Of a DNA stretch of 64,000 bases, positions 32,161 to 41,311 are shown piece by piece. The notes below the pieces were generated by a model. The model was not told the DNA's origin, made no database searches, and was given only the letters and a program-made list of their open reading frames with translations. Each line of letters opens with the position of its first letter. The stretch's first letter is position 1. The DNA lies in the NCBI RefSeq assembly GCF_003234445.2, contig NZ_CP126269.1, positions 2,604,001 to 2,668,000 of the forward strand. Direction: 5' to 3'. Made by a program: the position numbers and the translations under genes. Origin of the DNA: Curtobacterium sp. MCLR17_036. Lineage in GTDB: Bacteria; Actinomycetota; Actinomycetes; Actinomycetales; Microbacteriaceae.

Positions 32161-33300
32161 TCAGGCGAGGCTGCGGACCGTCGCCACGGCATCGGCCACC
32201 GCGTCGACGACGAGCGGCACGTCGGCTGCCGTGAGCGTCTCGTCGAAGGTCAGCCGGAGGGCGGTGCGGGCGACGTCCTCCGGGATGCCGAGGGCGGTGA
32301 GCACGTGCGAGGCGTCGGTGCTCCCGGCCGCGCAGGCGCTCCCCGACGACGACACGACGTCGCGCTGCTCGAGTTCGAGCAGGACCGTCTCGCCGTTGAC
32401 GCCGGGGAAGCAGAACGACGCGTGCCCCGGCAGCCGGTGCGTACGCGACCCGGTGACGAAGGCCCCGGGGACCGCGGCGAGCACGCCGTCGAGCACGGCG
32501 TCGCGGACGCTCGTGGCCGCGGCGGAGGCAGCACCGGCAGCGGAGGACGCCAGCAGGAGCGCCGTCGCCACCGCCACCGCACCGGCGACGTCCTCGGTGC
32601 CCGACCGCCGTCCGCGTTCCTGTCCCCCGCCGTGCAGCAGCGGTTCGAGCGGGACGCCGGACCGGACGGCGAGCACGCCGGTGCCCTTCGGCGCGCCGAG
32701 CTTGTGGCCGGAGAGCGACACCGCGTCGACCCCGAGCGCGTCGGGTCCGACCGGCAGCCACGGAGCGGACTGCACGGCGTCGGTGTGGAAGCGCGCCCCG
32801 ACCCCGTGGGCGACCGCGGCGAGCGCCGGGACGTCCTGCACGGTGCCGATCTCGTTGTCGGCGTGCGCGATCGAGACGAGCGTGGTGTCCGGCCGGAGCG
32901 CGGCGCGCAGGACCTCCGGGTCGACCCGGCCGTCCGACCCGACCGGCAGCACCGTGACCGCGAAGCCGTGGAACCGCGCGAGGTAGGCGCAGCTCTCCAG
33001 CACGGCCTCGTGCTCGATCGCGCTCGTCACGACGTGCCGGCCGCGGGGTGCGGCGAGGGCGATCCCCTTGACGGCGGTGTTCGCCCCCTCGGTGCCGCCG
33101 GTGGTGAAGACGACCTCGGCCGGTCGGCAGCCCAGCACCCCGGCGACCGTCGCCCGGGCGTCCGCGAGCCCCCGGGCGGCCTGGTCCCCGACGCCGTGGG
33201 TGGAGGACGGGTTGCCGAACGCCCCGGTCAGCCAGGGCCACATCGCCTCGAGCACCTCGCGGCGGACCGGTGTGGTCGCGGCGCGGTCCAGGTAGAACAC
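32161..33300 (-). CDS. Cysteine desulfurase, NifS/IscS-like, of the NAD operon
   Basis: A PLP enzyme that mobilises sulfur from cysteine. The 379-aa protein begins YLDRAATTPVRREVLEAM; the PLP lysine is in SLSGHKLGAPKGTGVL, the cofactor His in AHADNEIGTVQD and the catalytic Cys in SSSGSACAAGSTDASHVL. GTG 33300 starts 2 bp after the nadC stop. Its place at the end of the nadA-nadB-nadC operon suggests that it supplies sulfur for the [4Fe-4S] cluster of NadA, as proposed for NifS-like genes linked to nad genes elsewhere. Confidence 0.92.
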   Translation of the reverse strand: MFYLDRAATTPVRREVLEAMWPWLTGAFGNPSSTHGVGDQAARGLADARATVAGVLGCRPAEVVFTTGGTEGANTAVKGIALAAPRGRHVVTSAIEHEAVLESCAYLARFHGFAVTVLPVGSDGRVDPEVLRAALRPDTTLVSIAHADNEIGTVQDVPALAAVAHGVGARFHTDAVQSAPWLPVGPDALGVDAVSLSGHKLGAPKGTGVLAVRSGVPLEPLLHGGGQERGRRSGTEDVAGAVAVATALLLASSAAGAASAAATSVRDAVLDGVLAAVPGAFVTGSRTHRLPGHASFCFPGVNGETVLLELEQRDVVSSSGSACAAGSTDASHVLTALGIPEDVARTALRLTFDETLTAADVPLVVDAVADAVATVRSLA

Positions 33301-33302
33301 GG

Positions 33303-34187
33303 TCAGTCCCGCGCCGGCGCCGCGACCTCGATGTCGAGACCGAGGTCGAGTGCGCGGGCGGAGTGCGTGAGCGCCCCGACGGAGACGACGTCGACCCCGG
33401 TGGCGGCGATGGCCGCGACGGTGTCGAGGGAGACCCCGCCGGACGCCTCGACGAGCGCCCGACCGGCGACGATGCCGACCCCGGCCACGAGCTCGTCGGG
33501 CGTGAAGTTGTCGAGCATGATCGTGTCGACCCCGGCAGCCACGACGCGTTCGACCTGGTCGAGGCGGTCCACCTCGACCTCGACGTGCACCGTGTGCCCG
33601 AGTCGCTCGCGGGCCTGCCGGAGGGCGTCGCCGATCTCGGTGCCCCCGGCCAGCAGCACCGCGAGGTGGTTGTCCTTGGCGAGCACGGCGTCGGACAGCG
33701 AGGTGCGGTGGTTGTGGCCACCGCCGCACCGGACGGCGTACCGCTCGAGCGCGCGGAGTCCGGGCGTCGTCTTCCGGGTGTCGACGATCCGCGCGAACGT
33801 GCCGGCCGCGGCGGCGACGTACGCTGCGGTGGTCGTCGCGATGCCGGACATCCGCTGCACGAGGTTGAGGGCGACCCGTTCGGCGCGGAGCACGGCGCGC
33901 GCCGGACCGGTGACGGTCGCCAGGACGTCCCCCGCGGCGAAGGCGCTGCCGTCGGCGACGTGCACGACGGCGTCGATCGAGGGGTCGACGGCGTGCATGA
34001 CGGCGACGAAGACCCCGCCACCGCTCAGGACGCCGGGCTCGCGGGCGCCGAGGGTCGCGGTCGCGGTCGCCTCGGCGGGGATGAGCGTCTCGCTCGTGAC
34101 GTCACCCCAGGGTGCGTCCTCCTCGAGCGCGGTCTCGATCACGCGGCGCAGGGCGTGCGGCGGGACGGTGCCGGGGTCGGTGGTCAT
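33303..34187 (-). CDS. nadC: Nicotinate-nucleotide pyrophosphorylase (carboxylating)
   Basis: Makes nicotinate mononucleotide from quinolinate and PRPP. The 294-aa chain has EDAPWGDVTSE, RAERVALNLVQRMSGIAT, the VDTRKTTPGLRALERYAV block with the catalytic Lys, the RCGGGHNHRTSLSDAVLAKD motif, and IMLDNFTPDEL. ATG 34187 overlaps the nadB stop by 4 bp. All key blocks are intact. Confidence 0.97.
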   Translation of the reverse strand: MTTDPGTVPPHALRRVIETALEEDAPWGDVTSETLIPAEATATATLGAREPGVLSGGGVFVAVMHAVDPSIDAVVHVADGSAFAAGDVLATVTGPARAVLRAERVALNLVQRMSGIATTTAAYVAAAAGTFARIVDTRKTTPGLRALERYAVRCGGGHNHRTSLSDAVLAKDNHLAVLLAGGTEIGDALRQARERLGHTVHVEVEVDRLDQVERVVAAGVDTIMLDNFTPDELVAGVGIVAGRALVEASGGVSLDTVAAIAATGVDVVSVGALTHSARALDLGLDIEVAAPARD

Positions 34188-35890
34188 GCGGGTACCTCCT
34201 GCTGGACGGCGACGGGGACGGGGACGGGGGCGGCCTCGGCGACCCAGGCGTACGAGGCCGGGGCGGTCGGGTCGGTGTCGGGGTGGTCGGTGCGGGCGTG
34301 TGCGCCACGGGACTCGGTGCGGGTCTCGGCGGCGCGGGCGACGAGTCGGGCGAGGTCGAGCAGCGCGCGGTCCTCGTGCTCGCGCACGCCGCCGCCGGTC
34401 GCCGCGGTGAGCGCGTCGAGGTCGCGTCGCGCGCTCGCCAGCCCGGCGGCGTCGCGGAGCAGTCCGACCCGGTCCGTCATGACGGACTGCACCGCCTGTC
34501 GGAGGTCGGCGGTCCCGTCACGGTGATCCGGGCCTCCCGAGCGGTCCGGACCGGGCCCACTCCTGCCGGTGCCGGCGCGCTGCGGAGCCTGCGGAGGCGC
34601 GTGACGGCCGACCAGGTGGGGAGCGGCGCGACCCGTGTCGGCCGCTCGGGGCACGGTGGTGACGTGGAGACCGGCGTCGCCGCGCAGGCGGAGCAGGCCG
34701 GGTCGCGGCCCGGCGACCGCGTCCGCCGCGCGGACCGCGAAGACGAGTCCTTCGAGCAGGGAGTTCGAGGCGAGTCGGTTCGCGCCGTGCACGCCGGTGC
34801 AGGCCGCCTCGCCGACCGCGAGCAGTCCGGGCAGGCTCGTCCGGCCCTCGGCGTCGGTGGCGATGCCGCCCATCGCGTAGTGGGCCGCCGGGGACACCGG
34901 CACGCCCTGTCGGGTCCAGTCGAAGCCGGCCGCACGGGTGGCCCGGGTCAGCCCGGGGAAGCGTCCGGTCAGGAAGTCGGCGCCGAGTGCGGTGGCGTCG
35001 AGGAGCACGGGTGCGCCGCCCTGGTCGCGCACCGCGGCGGCGATCCCCCGGGCGACGACGTCGCGCGGGGCGAGTTCGGCGTCCGGGTGCACGTCGGTCA
35101 TGAAGCGGTGGCCGGAGGCGTCGCGGAGCACGGCACCCTCGCCGCGGACGGCCTCGGACACCAACCCGCCACCGGGCACGGCGAGTCGCGTCGGGTGGAA
35201 CTGCACGAACTCGAGGTCGGCGACGACGGCGCCCGCCCGCCAGGCCGCGGCGACGCCGTCGCCCGTCGCGACGAGCGGATTCGTCGTCTCGCGGTACAGG
35301 TGCCCCGCTCCCCCGGAGGCGATGACGACGGTGTCGGCGTCGATCCGCCGCGGGTCGCCGAGCAGGTCGAGGACGTCGACGCCGACGACCGCACCACCGC
35401 GGACGACGAGGTCGGTCAGGCTCGTGCGCTCGAGGATCGTCACGTGTCGGCGGTGCAGCGCGTCGATCAGGGTCCGTTCGACGGCGGCGCCCGTCGCGTC
35501 GCCGTCGGCGTGCAGCACCCGCCAGCGACCGTGCGCGGCCTCGCGACCGCGGGCGAGGTCGTCGCCGTACCGGTCGAGGGTCGCCGGGTCCGACGAGCGG
35601 TCGAAGGGCACCCCGAGGGCGAGCAGGTCGCGGACCCGGGCCGGGCCGTCGGTGCAGAGGACCTCGACGGCGCGGGCGTCGGCGCTGCCGGCCGCCGCGA
35701 CGTGCGTGTCGGCCTGGTGCAGCGCCGACGTGTCGTCGGCGCCGAGCGCGACCGCGATGCCGCCCTGGGCGTACGCGGTGGCGCCGTCGGCGAGCGCCCC
35801 CTTCGTCACGAGCGTGACGTCGTGGGCGGTGCTCGCGCGGATCGCGGCGGTCAGACCGGCGATGCCGGACCCGACGACGACGACGTGCAC
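34184..35890 (-). CDS. nadB: L-aspartate oxidase
   Basis: FAD enzyme that oxidises L-aspartate to iminoaspartate, the substrate of NadA. The 568-aa protein has the FAD loop VVVGSGIAGLTAAIRA, the AYAQGGIAVALGADD block, EFVQFHPTRLAVPGG and the C-terminal HYAMGGIATD and GANRLASNSLLEGLVFA segments, followed by a helical C-terminal domain with a Pro/Gly/Arg-rich insertion. GTG 35890 starts 17 bp after the nadA stop. It is the third gene of the operon. Confidence 0.96.
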   Translation of the reverse strand: MHVVVVGSGIAGLTAAIRASTAHDVTLVTKGALADGATAYAQGGIAVALGADDTSALHQADTHVAAAGSADARAVEVLCTDGPARVRDLLALGVPFDRSSDPATLDRYGDDLARGREAAHGRWRVLHADGDATGAAVERTLIDALHRRHVTILERTSLTDLVVRGGAVVGVDVLDLLGDPRRIDADTVVIASGGAGHLYRETTNPLVATGDGVAAAWRAGAVVADLEFVQFHPTRLAVPGGGLVSEAVRGEGAVLRDASGHRFMTDVHPDAELAPRDVVARGIAAAVRDQGGAPVLLDATALGADFLTGRFPGLTRATRAAGFDWTRQGVPVSPAAHYAMGGIATDAEGRTSLPGLLAVGEAACTGVHGANRLASNSLLEGLVFAVRAADAVAGPRPGLLRLRGDAGLHVTTVPRAADTGRAAPHLVGRHAPPQAPQRAGTGRSGPGPDRSGGPDHRDGTADLRQAVQSVMTDRVGLLRDAAGLASARRDLDALTAATGGGVREHEDRALLDLARLVARAAETRTESRGAHARTDHPDTDPTAPASYAWVAEAAPVPVPVAVQQEVPA

Positions 35891-35907
35891 GGTCGGTCCC
35901 CCGCCCG

Positions 35908-37179
35908 TCAGACCCGCGGCTTCGCCGCGAGCATCCGCTCGAGCGCCACCTTGGCGTCGGCCTGCACGTCGGCGGGGACGACGATCTCGTTGAGGACCTC
36001 GCCGCGGACGAGTGCCTCGAGCACCCAGGCGAGGTAGCCCGGGTGGATCCGGTACATCGTCGAGCAGGGGCAGACGACCGGGTCGAGGCAGAAGATCGTG
36101 TGCTGCGGGTACTCGGCGGCGAGCCGGTTGACCATGTTGATCTCGGTGCCGATCGCGAACGTGGTCGGCTCGGTGGCCGCGGCGACGGTCTTCCGGATGA
36201 GGTCGGTGCTGCCGGCGTGGTCCGCGGCGTCGACGACCGCCATCGGGCACTCCGGGTGCACGATGACCTGCACGCCGGGGTGCTCGCGGCGGGCCTGGTC
36301 GATCTGGTCGACCGTGAACCGGCGGTGCACCGAGCAGAAGCCGTGCCACAGGATGACCTCGGCCTCGAGCAGGTCCCGCGCGGTGTTGCCGCCGCCCGGC
36401 AGCCGTGGGTTCCACATCGGCATGCGGTCGGTGCTGATGCCCATCGCCTTGGCGGTGTTGCGGCCGAGGTGCTGGTCGGGGAAGAACAGGACGCGCTGCC
36501 CGCGCTCGAAGGCCCACTCGAGCACCGTCGCGGCGTTCGACGAGGTGCACACGATGCCGCCGTTGCGGCCGCAGAAGGCCTTGAGGTCGGCGGCGGAGTT
36601 CATGTAGGTGACCGGGATCACCGGCACGCGGCCGTCGGCGTCGGGCTCGGTGCCGTAGACCGCGGTCAGCTCGGCCCACGCGGCCTCGACGCTGTCGATG
36701 TCGGCCATGTCGGCCATCGAGCAGCCGGCGGCGAGGTTCGGCAGGATGACCCGCTGGTCGTCCCGCGCCAGGATGTCGGCGGTCTCGGCCATGAAGTGCA
36801 CGCCGCAGAACACGATGGCCTCGGCGTCGGGCTTCGTCAGCGCCGCGTTCGCGAGCTGGAACGAGTCGCCGAGGAAGTCCGCGTGCCGGACAACCTCGTC
36901 GCGCTGGTAGAAGTGCCCGAGGACGACGACCCGGTCGCCGAGCGTGGCCTTCGCCCGCTCGATGCGCTCGTGCAGCTCGTCGGTCGGAGCCGTCTTGTAC
37001 TCGTCGGGCAGGACACCCTGGCGCGGGGCGCTCGTGGGGATGACGTCGGACATCGACGAGCCCGGGCCGTACCCGGGTCGGGCGTCGAAGTCCCAGGTCG
37101 GCAGGGCGAGGTCAGGCGTGCAGGTGCTGCCGCCGGCCTGGCCGTTGGAGATGCGTTCGATGGTCGTGGCGATGGACAC
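35908..37179 (-). CDS. nadA: Quinolinate synthase
   Basis: Condenses iminoaspartate with dihydroxyacetone phosphate to quinolinate, using a [4Fe-4S] cluster. The 423-aa length fits the long actinobacterial form. Cluster cysteines are visible in IVFCGVHFMAETADIL, GIVCTSSNAATVLEW and CLDPVVCPCSTMYRIHPG; the VVVLGHFYQRDEVVRHADF substrate loop is present. GTG 37179 is chosen because AGGAAA precedes it and it gives the conserved actinobacterial N-terminus. It follows the NrtR-like regulator gene by 11 bp. Confidence 0.96.
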   Translation of the reverse strand: MSIATTIERISNGQAGGSTCTPDLALPTWDFDARPGYGPGSSMSDVIPTSAPRQGVLPDEYKTAPTDELHERIERAKATLGDRVVVLGHFYQRDEVVRHADFLGDSFQLANAALTKPDAEAIVFCGVHFMAETADILARDDQRVILPNLAAGCSMADMADIDSVEAAWAELTAVYGTEPDADGRVPVIPVTYMNSAADLKAFCGRNGGIVCTSSNAATVLEWAFERGQRVLFFPDQHLGRNTAKAMGISTDRMPMWNPRLPGGGNTARDLLEAEVILWHGFCSVHRRFTVDQIDQARREHPGVQVIVHPECPMAVVDAADHAGSTDLIRKTVAAATEPTTFAIGTEINMVNRLAAEYPQHTIFCLDPVVCPCSTMYRIHPGYLAWVLEALVRGEVLNEIVVPADVQADAKVALERMLAAKPRV

Positions 37180-37190
37180 GGGAGGGTTTC

Positions 37191-37898
37191 CTATCGGTTC
37201 CGCTGCTGGTGCTGATCGGCCCCGGTCTGCAGCGGGCCGTTGTCCGCGTAGGCCAGGTCGGGGTTCGAGCGGTACAGCCGGGCCGGACGGTGCCGGTCCC
37301 CGCTCGTGGTCTCGTCGGTCGGCAGGACCGCGTCGGTCTTCTCCACCTGTCGACGGAAGTTCGCGGGGTCGAGCGCTCGGCCGAGCACCGCCTCGTACAC
37401 GCCGCGGAGCTCGGCGAGGGTGAACCGGTCGCCGAGGAACGCCTGCGCGATCCGCGAGTAGGACATCTTGTTGCGGAGCCGCCACAGGGCGTACTCGACG
37501 ATGCGGTCGTGGTCGAACGCGAGCGGCGGGTGCTCGTCGGCCAGGAACCACCGGACGTTCCAGTCGTCGGGCACCGAGTTCGCCTCGTCCGGGTGCACGA
37601 GGGCCCAGTACACGATCGACACGACCCGCGACGGGGAGCGGTCGACGTCACCGAACGCGTAGAGCTGCTCGAGGTAGCGGGGCTGCACGTTCGTCGTCTC
37701 GCGGAGGCGGGCGGCAGCGGAGTCCTCGAGCCCCTCGTCCGGCTGCACCCAGCCGCCGGGCAGTGCCCACGACCCCTCGTACGGCTCGGCCACCCGGCGT
37801 ACGAGCGGCATCCACAGTGCGGGAGCACCGGTGTCCGGGTGCGGCCGCAGCGCGACGATCACGGTCGAGACCGCGACGCGGATGCCTGCCTGCTCCAT
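37191..37898 (-). CDS. nrtR: Nudix-domain regulator, NrtR-like
   Basis: A 235-aa protein. Residues about 8-145 are a Nudix domain (WALPGGWVQPDEGLEDSAAA RLRETTNV region, a Nudix box that lacks the REUXEEXGU glutamates and so is probably not catalytic). Residues about 150-225 form a winged helix. This is the NrtR layout; NrtR represses NAD genes and senses ADP-ribose. Its place as the first gene before nadA, with palindromes upstream of it, supports an autoregulated repressor of the operon. ATG 37898 is the start. Confidence 0.85.
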   Translation of the reverse strand: MEQAGIRVAVSTVIVALRPHPDTGAPALWMPLVRRVAEPYEGSWALPGGWVQPDEGLEDSAAARLRETTNVQPRYLEQLYAFGDVDRSPSRVVSIVYWALVHPDEANSVPDDWNVRWFLADEHPPLAFDHDRIVEYALWRLRNKMSYSRIAQAFLGDRFTLAELRGVYEAVLGRALDPANFRRQVEKTDAVLPTDETTSGDRHRPARLYRSNPDLAYADNGPLQTGADQHQQRNR

Positions 37899-37910
37899 CG
37901 GACACCTTAT

Positions 37911-37954
37911 GGTCAACATGACCCGAACTGTTCGGGTAGGTGTGACACTATCAC
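37911..37954 (-). promoter_or_regulatory. Operator cluster before the NAD operon
   Basis: Three inverted repeats stand in 44 bp directly upstream of the NrtR-like gene: GGTCA-N3-TGACC (37911-37923), CCCGAA-N3-TTCGGG (37922-37936) and GTGA-N5-TCAC (37942-37954). One or more are likely NrtR sites. I cannot say which one from the sequence alone. Confidence 0.5.
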
Positions 37955-38030
37955 CCGTCGTCACGAACCGGAAACACATCGTCACCGGGACGAAAACTCC
38001 CGGGGCCCGCGCACGCCTACGGTGAGCGGC

Positions 38031-38312
38031 ATGGCAACGGTGACGAGGATGCACGCGGTCGTGTCGGGGACGGTCCAGGGGGTCGGCTTCCGGTGGTGGA
38101 CCGCACGGAAGGCGGACGGGCTCGAGCTCGTCGGCTACGCACGGAACCTGTGGGACGGCACCGTCGAGGTCGAGGCCGAAGGCCCCTCGCCCGCGGTCGA
38201 GGCGCTCATGGGCTGGTTGCGGACCGGACCGCCGTCGGCGACCGTGACCGACGTCGCACTGCGGCCGGTCGTACCGCACGGCGACGCCGACGGGTTCGCG
38301 ATCCTGCACTGA
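38031..38312 (+). CDS. acyP: Acylphosphatase
   Basis: Hydrolyses acyl phosphates; a 93-aa protein of normal size. The signature GTVQGVGFRWWTARKAD holds the catalytic Arg, and GYARNLWDGTVEVEAEGP the catalytic Asn. TACGGT (38018-38023) is 7 nt before the ATG, so it is probably leaderless. A single gene divergent from the NAD operon. Confidence 0.95.
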   Translation: MATVTRMHAVVSGTVQGVGFRWWTARKADGLELVGYARNLWDGTVEVEAEGPSPAVEALMGWLRTGPPSATVTDVALRPVVPHGDADGFAILH

Positions 38313-38425
38313 GCGGGTCGAGTCGGCACGGGAGCGGAATAATCGAATCCGTTCAGGCGGTTGCCCTGTCTGCGCGGTCCGCGCCCCCTCGTTCCCACCC
38401 CTCGTGATCCACCAGGAGCCCCCGC

Positions 38426-39907
38426 ATGACCCAGGCCGTCGATTCCGCCCCGCGCACGGGGAGCGTCTCACCGCCGTCCGCTGCCGAGACCCGTCTGGTG
38501 ATCGGGCTGCTGCTCGTCTCCGCGTTCGTGGTCATCCTCAACGAGACGATCATGGGCGTGGCGCTGCCGCGGCTGATGGACGACCTGCAGATCAGCGCGG
38601 CGACGGGCCAGTGGCTCACCACCGGCTTCCTGCTCACCATGGCGGTCGTCATCCCGATCACCGGGTTCCTGCTGCAGCGCTTCGACACCCGCCCGGTCTT
38701 CCTCGCGGCGATGGGCCTGTTCTCGGCCGGCACCCTGATCGCCCTGCTGGCCCCGGGCTTCTCCGTGCTGCTCGTCGGGCGCATCGTGCAGGCGAGCGGG
38801 ACGGCGATCATGATGCCGCTGCTCATGACGACGGTGCTGACCCTCGTCGACCCGGCTCGCCGCGGTCGCATCATGGGCAACATCTCGATCGTCATCTCGG
38901 TGGCCCCGGCCATCGGCCCGACGATCTCCGGCCTCATCCTCAACGCGTTCTCGTGGCGCTGGCTGTTCGGCTTCGTGCTCCCCATCGCGCTCGCGGCCCT
39001 GGTGCTCGGCGCGTTCAAGGTGCAGAACGTCTCGACGCCGCGCAAGGCCCCGCTCGACGTCCTGTCCGTCGTGTTGTCGGCCTTCGCGTTCGGCGGCATC
39101 GTCTACGGCCTGTCGAGCATCGGCGAGTCGGGATCGACCGGCCTCGCCGTGCCGATCGGCGCGCTCGTCGTCGGTGTGGCGGCCCTCGTGGTGTTCGTCG
39201 TCCGACAGACGCGCCTGCAGCGCACCGACAGCGCCCTGCTCGACCTGCGCACGTTCCGCACCCGCGGGTTCACGGTGCCGATCGTCGCGATGGCACTGAG
39301 CTTCATGGCGATGTTCGGCACGCTCATCCTGCTGCCGATCTACCTGGAACGCGTCCTCGGTCTCGAGGTCCTCAACGTCGGCCTCCTGCTGCTCCCCGGC
39401 GGGCTGCTCATGGGCCTGCTCTCCCCCGTCGTCGGTCGCGTCTACGACCGGTACGGCCCGCGCGTCATGCTCATCCCGGGCTCGGTCATCGTCAGCGCGG
39501 TGCTCTGGGCACTCGCGACGGTCGGCACCGACACGAGCGTCTGGTTCGTCCTCGGCGCCCACGTCGTGCTGAGCATCGGCCTGGCCCTGACCTTCACGCC
39601 GCTGTTCACCGCGGCGCTCGGCGGCCTGCCGCCGAAGCTGTACTCGCACGGCAGCGCCGTGCTCGGCACCGCCCAGCAGCTCGCCGGCGCGGCCGGCACC
39701 GCACTGTTCGTCACGCTGCTCACGATCGGTGCTGCCACCGCGGCGACGGACGCCGGGGCCGATGCCGTGGCGAGCGCGACCGCCTCGGGCGTGCGGACGG
39801 CGTTCCTGGTCGGCGCGTTCATCTCGCTCGCCGGGATCGTGGCGTCGCTGTTCGTCCGGCGTCCGGAGGTCCCCGAGGGCGCACCGACGCCCCCGCCCGC
39901 GCACTGA
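38426..39907 (+). CDS. MFS transporter, DHA2 (EmrB/QacA-like) family
   Basis: A 493-aa membrane protein with about 14 helices. Visible marks are VVILNETIMGVALPRLMDDL in TM1, WLTTGFLLTMAVVIPITGFL in TM2, and the motif C region GTAIMMPLLMTTVL. ATG 38426 follows CCAGGAG. It is a likely proton-driven exporter of drugs or metabolites. No regulator is adjacent. A strong terminator (39921-39955) follows. Confidence 0.92.
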   Translation: MTQAVDSAPRTGSVSPPSAAETRLVIGLLLVSAFVVILNETIMGVALPRLMDDLQISAATGQWLTTGFLLTMAVVIPITGFLLQRFDTRPVFLAAMGLFSAGTLIALLAPGFSVLLVGRIVQASGTAIMMPLLMTTVLTLVDPARRGRIMGNISIVISVAPAIGPTISGLILNAFSWRWLFGFVLPIALAALVLGAFKVQNVSTPRKAPLDVLSVVLSAFAFGGIVYGLSSIGESGSTGLAVPIGALVVGVAALVVFVVRQTRLQRTDSALLDLRTFRTRGFTVPIVAMALSFMAMFGTLILLPIYLERVLGLEVLNVGLLLLPGGLLMGLLSPVVGRVYDRYGPRVMLIPGSVIVSAVLWALATVGTDTSVWFVLGAHVVLSIGLALTFTPLFTAALGGLPPKLYSHGSAVLGTAQQLAGAAGTALFVTLLTIGAATAATDAGADAVASATASGVRTAFLVGAFISLAGIVASLFVRRPEVPEGAPTPPPAH

Positions 39908-39920
39908 CGCCCACTGCCCC

Positions 39921-39955
39921 GCGGGGCCCGCTCCGGAGCCCGGAGCGGGCCCCGC
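39921..39955 (+). terminator. Terminator after the DHA2 transporter
   Basis: A perfect 15-bp stem (39921-39935/39941-39955) with a 5-nt loop, 14 bp after the stop. Confidence 0.8.
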
Positions 39956-39972
39956 GTGGCATGGTGGGCCCC

Positions 39973-41217
39973 ATGCGGTCGACGTCGAGCGAACTGAACT
40001 GGTCCGGCACGGTCACCTACGGGGCCGAACGAGTGCTGCGACCGCGCTCCGTCGACGAGGCCGCCGAGATCGTCGCCGCGAACCGCCGCGTGCACGGGCT
40101 CGGCACGCGGCACTCGTTCAACGACGTCGCGGACGCGCCCGGCGTGCTGCTCGACCTGACCGGGATCCCGACGGACCTCGTCGTCGATCCGAACGCACGG
40201 ACCGCCACCGTCGGCGCCGGCACCCGGTACGGGACGGTCGCTCCGGACATCGACCGCACCGGGTTCGCCCTGCACAACATGGGCTCGCTGCCGCACATCT
40301 CGGTCGGCGGCGCCACGGCCACGGGCACCCACGGGTCCGGGACGGCCCTCGGATCGCTGACGACGGCCGTCCGTGCGCTCGAGCTGCTCGGTCCGGACGG
40401 CACCCCGCGCACCGTCAGCCGCGGCGACCCGGGGTTCGACGGCGCGGTCCTGCACCTCGGGTTGACCGGCATCGTCACGCGGGTGACGCTCGATGTCGAG
40501 CCGTCCTGGCGGATGCGGCAGGACACCTACGGCCCGCTCCCCTGGCGGACCTTCCTGGACCACGTCGCCGAGGTCCACGCGGCCGGCACCTCGGTCTGCA
40601 CGTACACGGTGTTCGGCGACGAGGTGCGCGAGGTCCTGGTGAAGACCCGGGTGCCGGCGGGCGCCGACGACGTCACGGTCCCCGACGAGCTGTTCGGCGC
40701 CCCGCGGCTGCCCGGCTCCCCCGGCGACGGCCACCACACCGCCCGCGACGGGTCCGTCGGACCGTGGTGGGACCGCCTGCCGCACTTCCCGATCGAGTCG
40801 GTGCCGAGCCACGGCTCCGAGGTGCAGAGCGAGCACTTCGTCCCGCTCCGGCACGCCGCCGCACTCGACGCACTGCGCGGGCTCGCCGACCGGATCCAGC
40901 CGCACCTGCACGTCTGCGAACTGCGGACGACGGCCGCCGACGACCTGTGGCTCAGCCCGACCCAGGGCGAGGACGTCCTGTGCATCGCGTTCACCTGGCA
41001 GAAGCACCCGGACGAGGTCGCGGCGCTCCTGCCCGACCTCGAGGCGCGGCTCGCGCCGTTCGACGGCCGGCCGCACTGGGGCAAGATGAGCTCGCTCGAC
41101 CGCGACGCGGTCGCCGCGCTGTACCCGCGACTGCCGGAGTTCCGCGACCTCGTCGCGCGCGCCGACCCGGACCGGACGTTCGCATCCGCGTTCGGCGAGC
41201 GGGTGCTCGGGACCTGA
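39973..41217 (+). CDS. FAD-linked oxidase of the alditol/xylitol oxidase group
   Basis: A 414-aa VAO-type flavoprotein. The N-terminal FAD domain has GLGTRHSFNDVADAPG, whose His matches the covalently flavinylated His of Streptomyces alditol oxidase, then PHISVGGATATGTHGSG. The C-terminal ALO-type domain ends with DGRPHWGKM, with the pocket His and Lys. It probably oxidises a polyol or sugar-derived lactone with release of H2O2. The ATG at 39973 is chosen; an in-frame ATG at 39961 would add four residues. The promoter seems leaderless (CATGGT, 7 nt upstream). Confidence 0.88.
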   Translation: MRSTSSELNWSGTVTYGAERVLRPRSVDEAAEIVAANRRVHGLGTRHSFNDVADAPGVLLDLTGIPTDLVVDPNARTATVGAGTRYGTVAPDIDRTGFALHNMGSLPHISVGGATATGTHGSGTALGSLTTAVRALELLGPDGTPRTVSRGDPGFDGAVLHLGLTGIVTRVTLDVEPSWRMRQDTYGPLPWRTFLDHVAEVHAAGTSVCTYTVFGDEVREVLVKTRVPAGADDVTVPDELFGAPRLPGSPGDGHHTARDGSVGPWWDRLPHFPIESVPSHGSEVQSEHFVPLRHAAALDALRGLADRIQPHLHVCELRTTAADDLWLSPTQGEDVLCIAFTWQKHPDEVAALLPDLEARLAPFDGRPHWGKMSSLDRDAVAALYPRLPEFRDLVARADPDRTFASAFGERVLGT

Positions 41218-41218
41218 A

Positions 41219-41292
41219 CCGGGCCTCCCGGCCGCGCAGCCTGCTGGCCTGCGGAACGCGGGTTCCACGTCGGAGCCGTCCGGGAGGCCCGG
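41219..41292. terminator. Long-loop terminator between convergent genes
   Basis: Perfect 13-bp arms CCGGGCCTCCCGG/CCGGGAGGCCCGG (41219-41231/41280-41292) flank a 48-nt loop. It belongs to the GGGAGGC/GCCTCCC hairpin family of this genome. Confidence 0.65.
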
Positions 41293-41311
41293 TGCCGGTC
41301 CGCCAGGCCGG

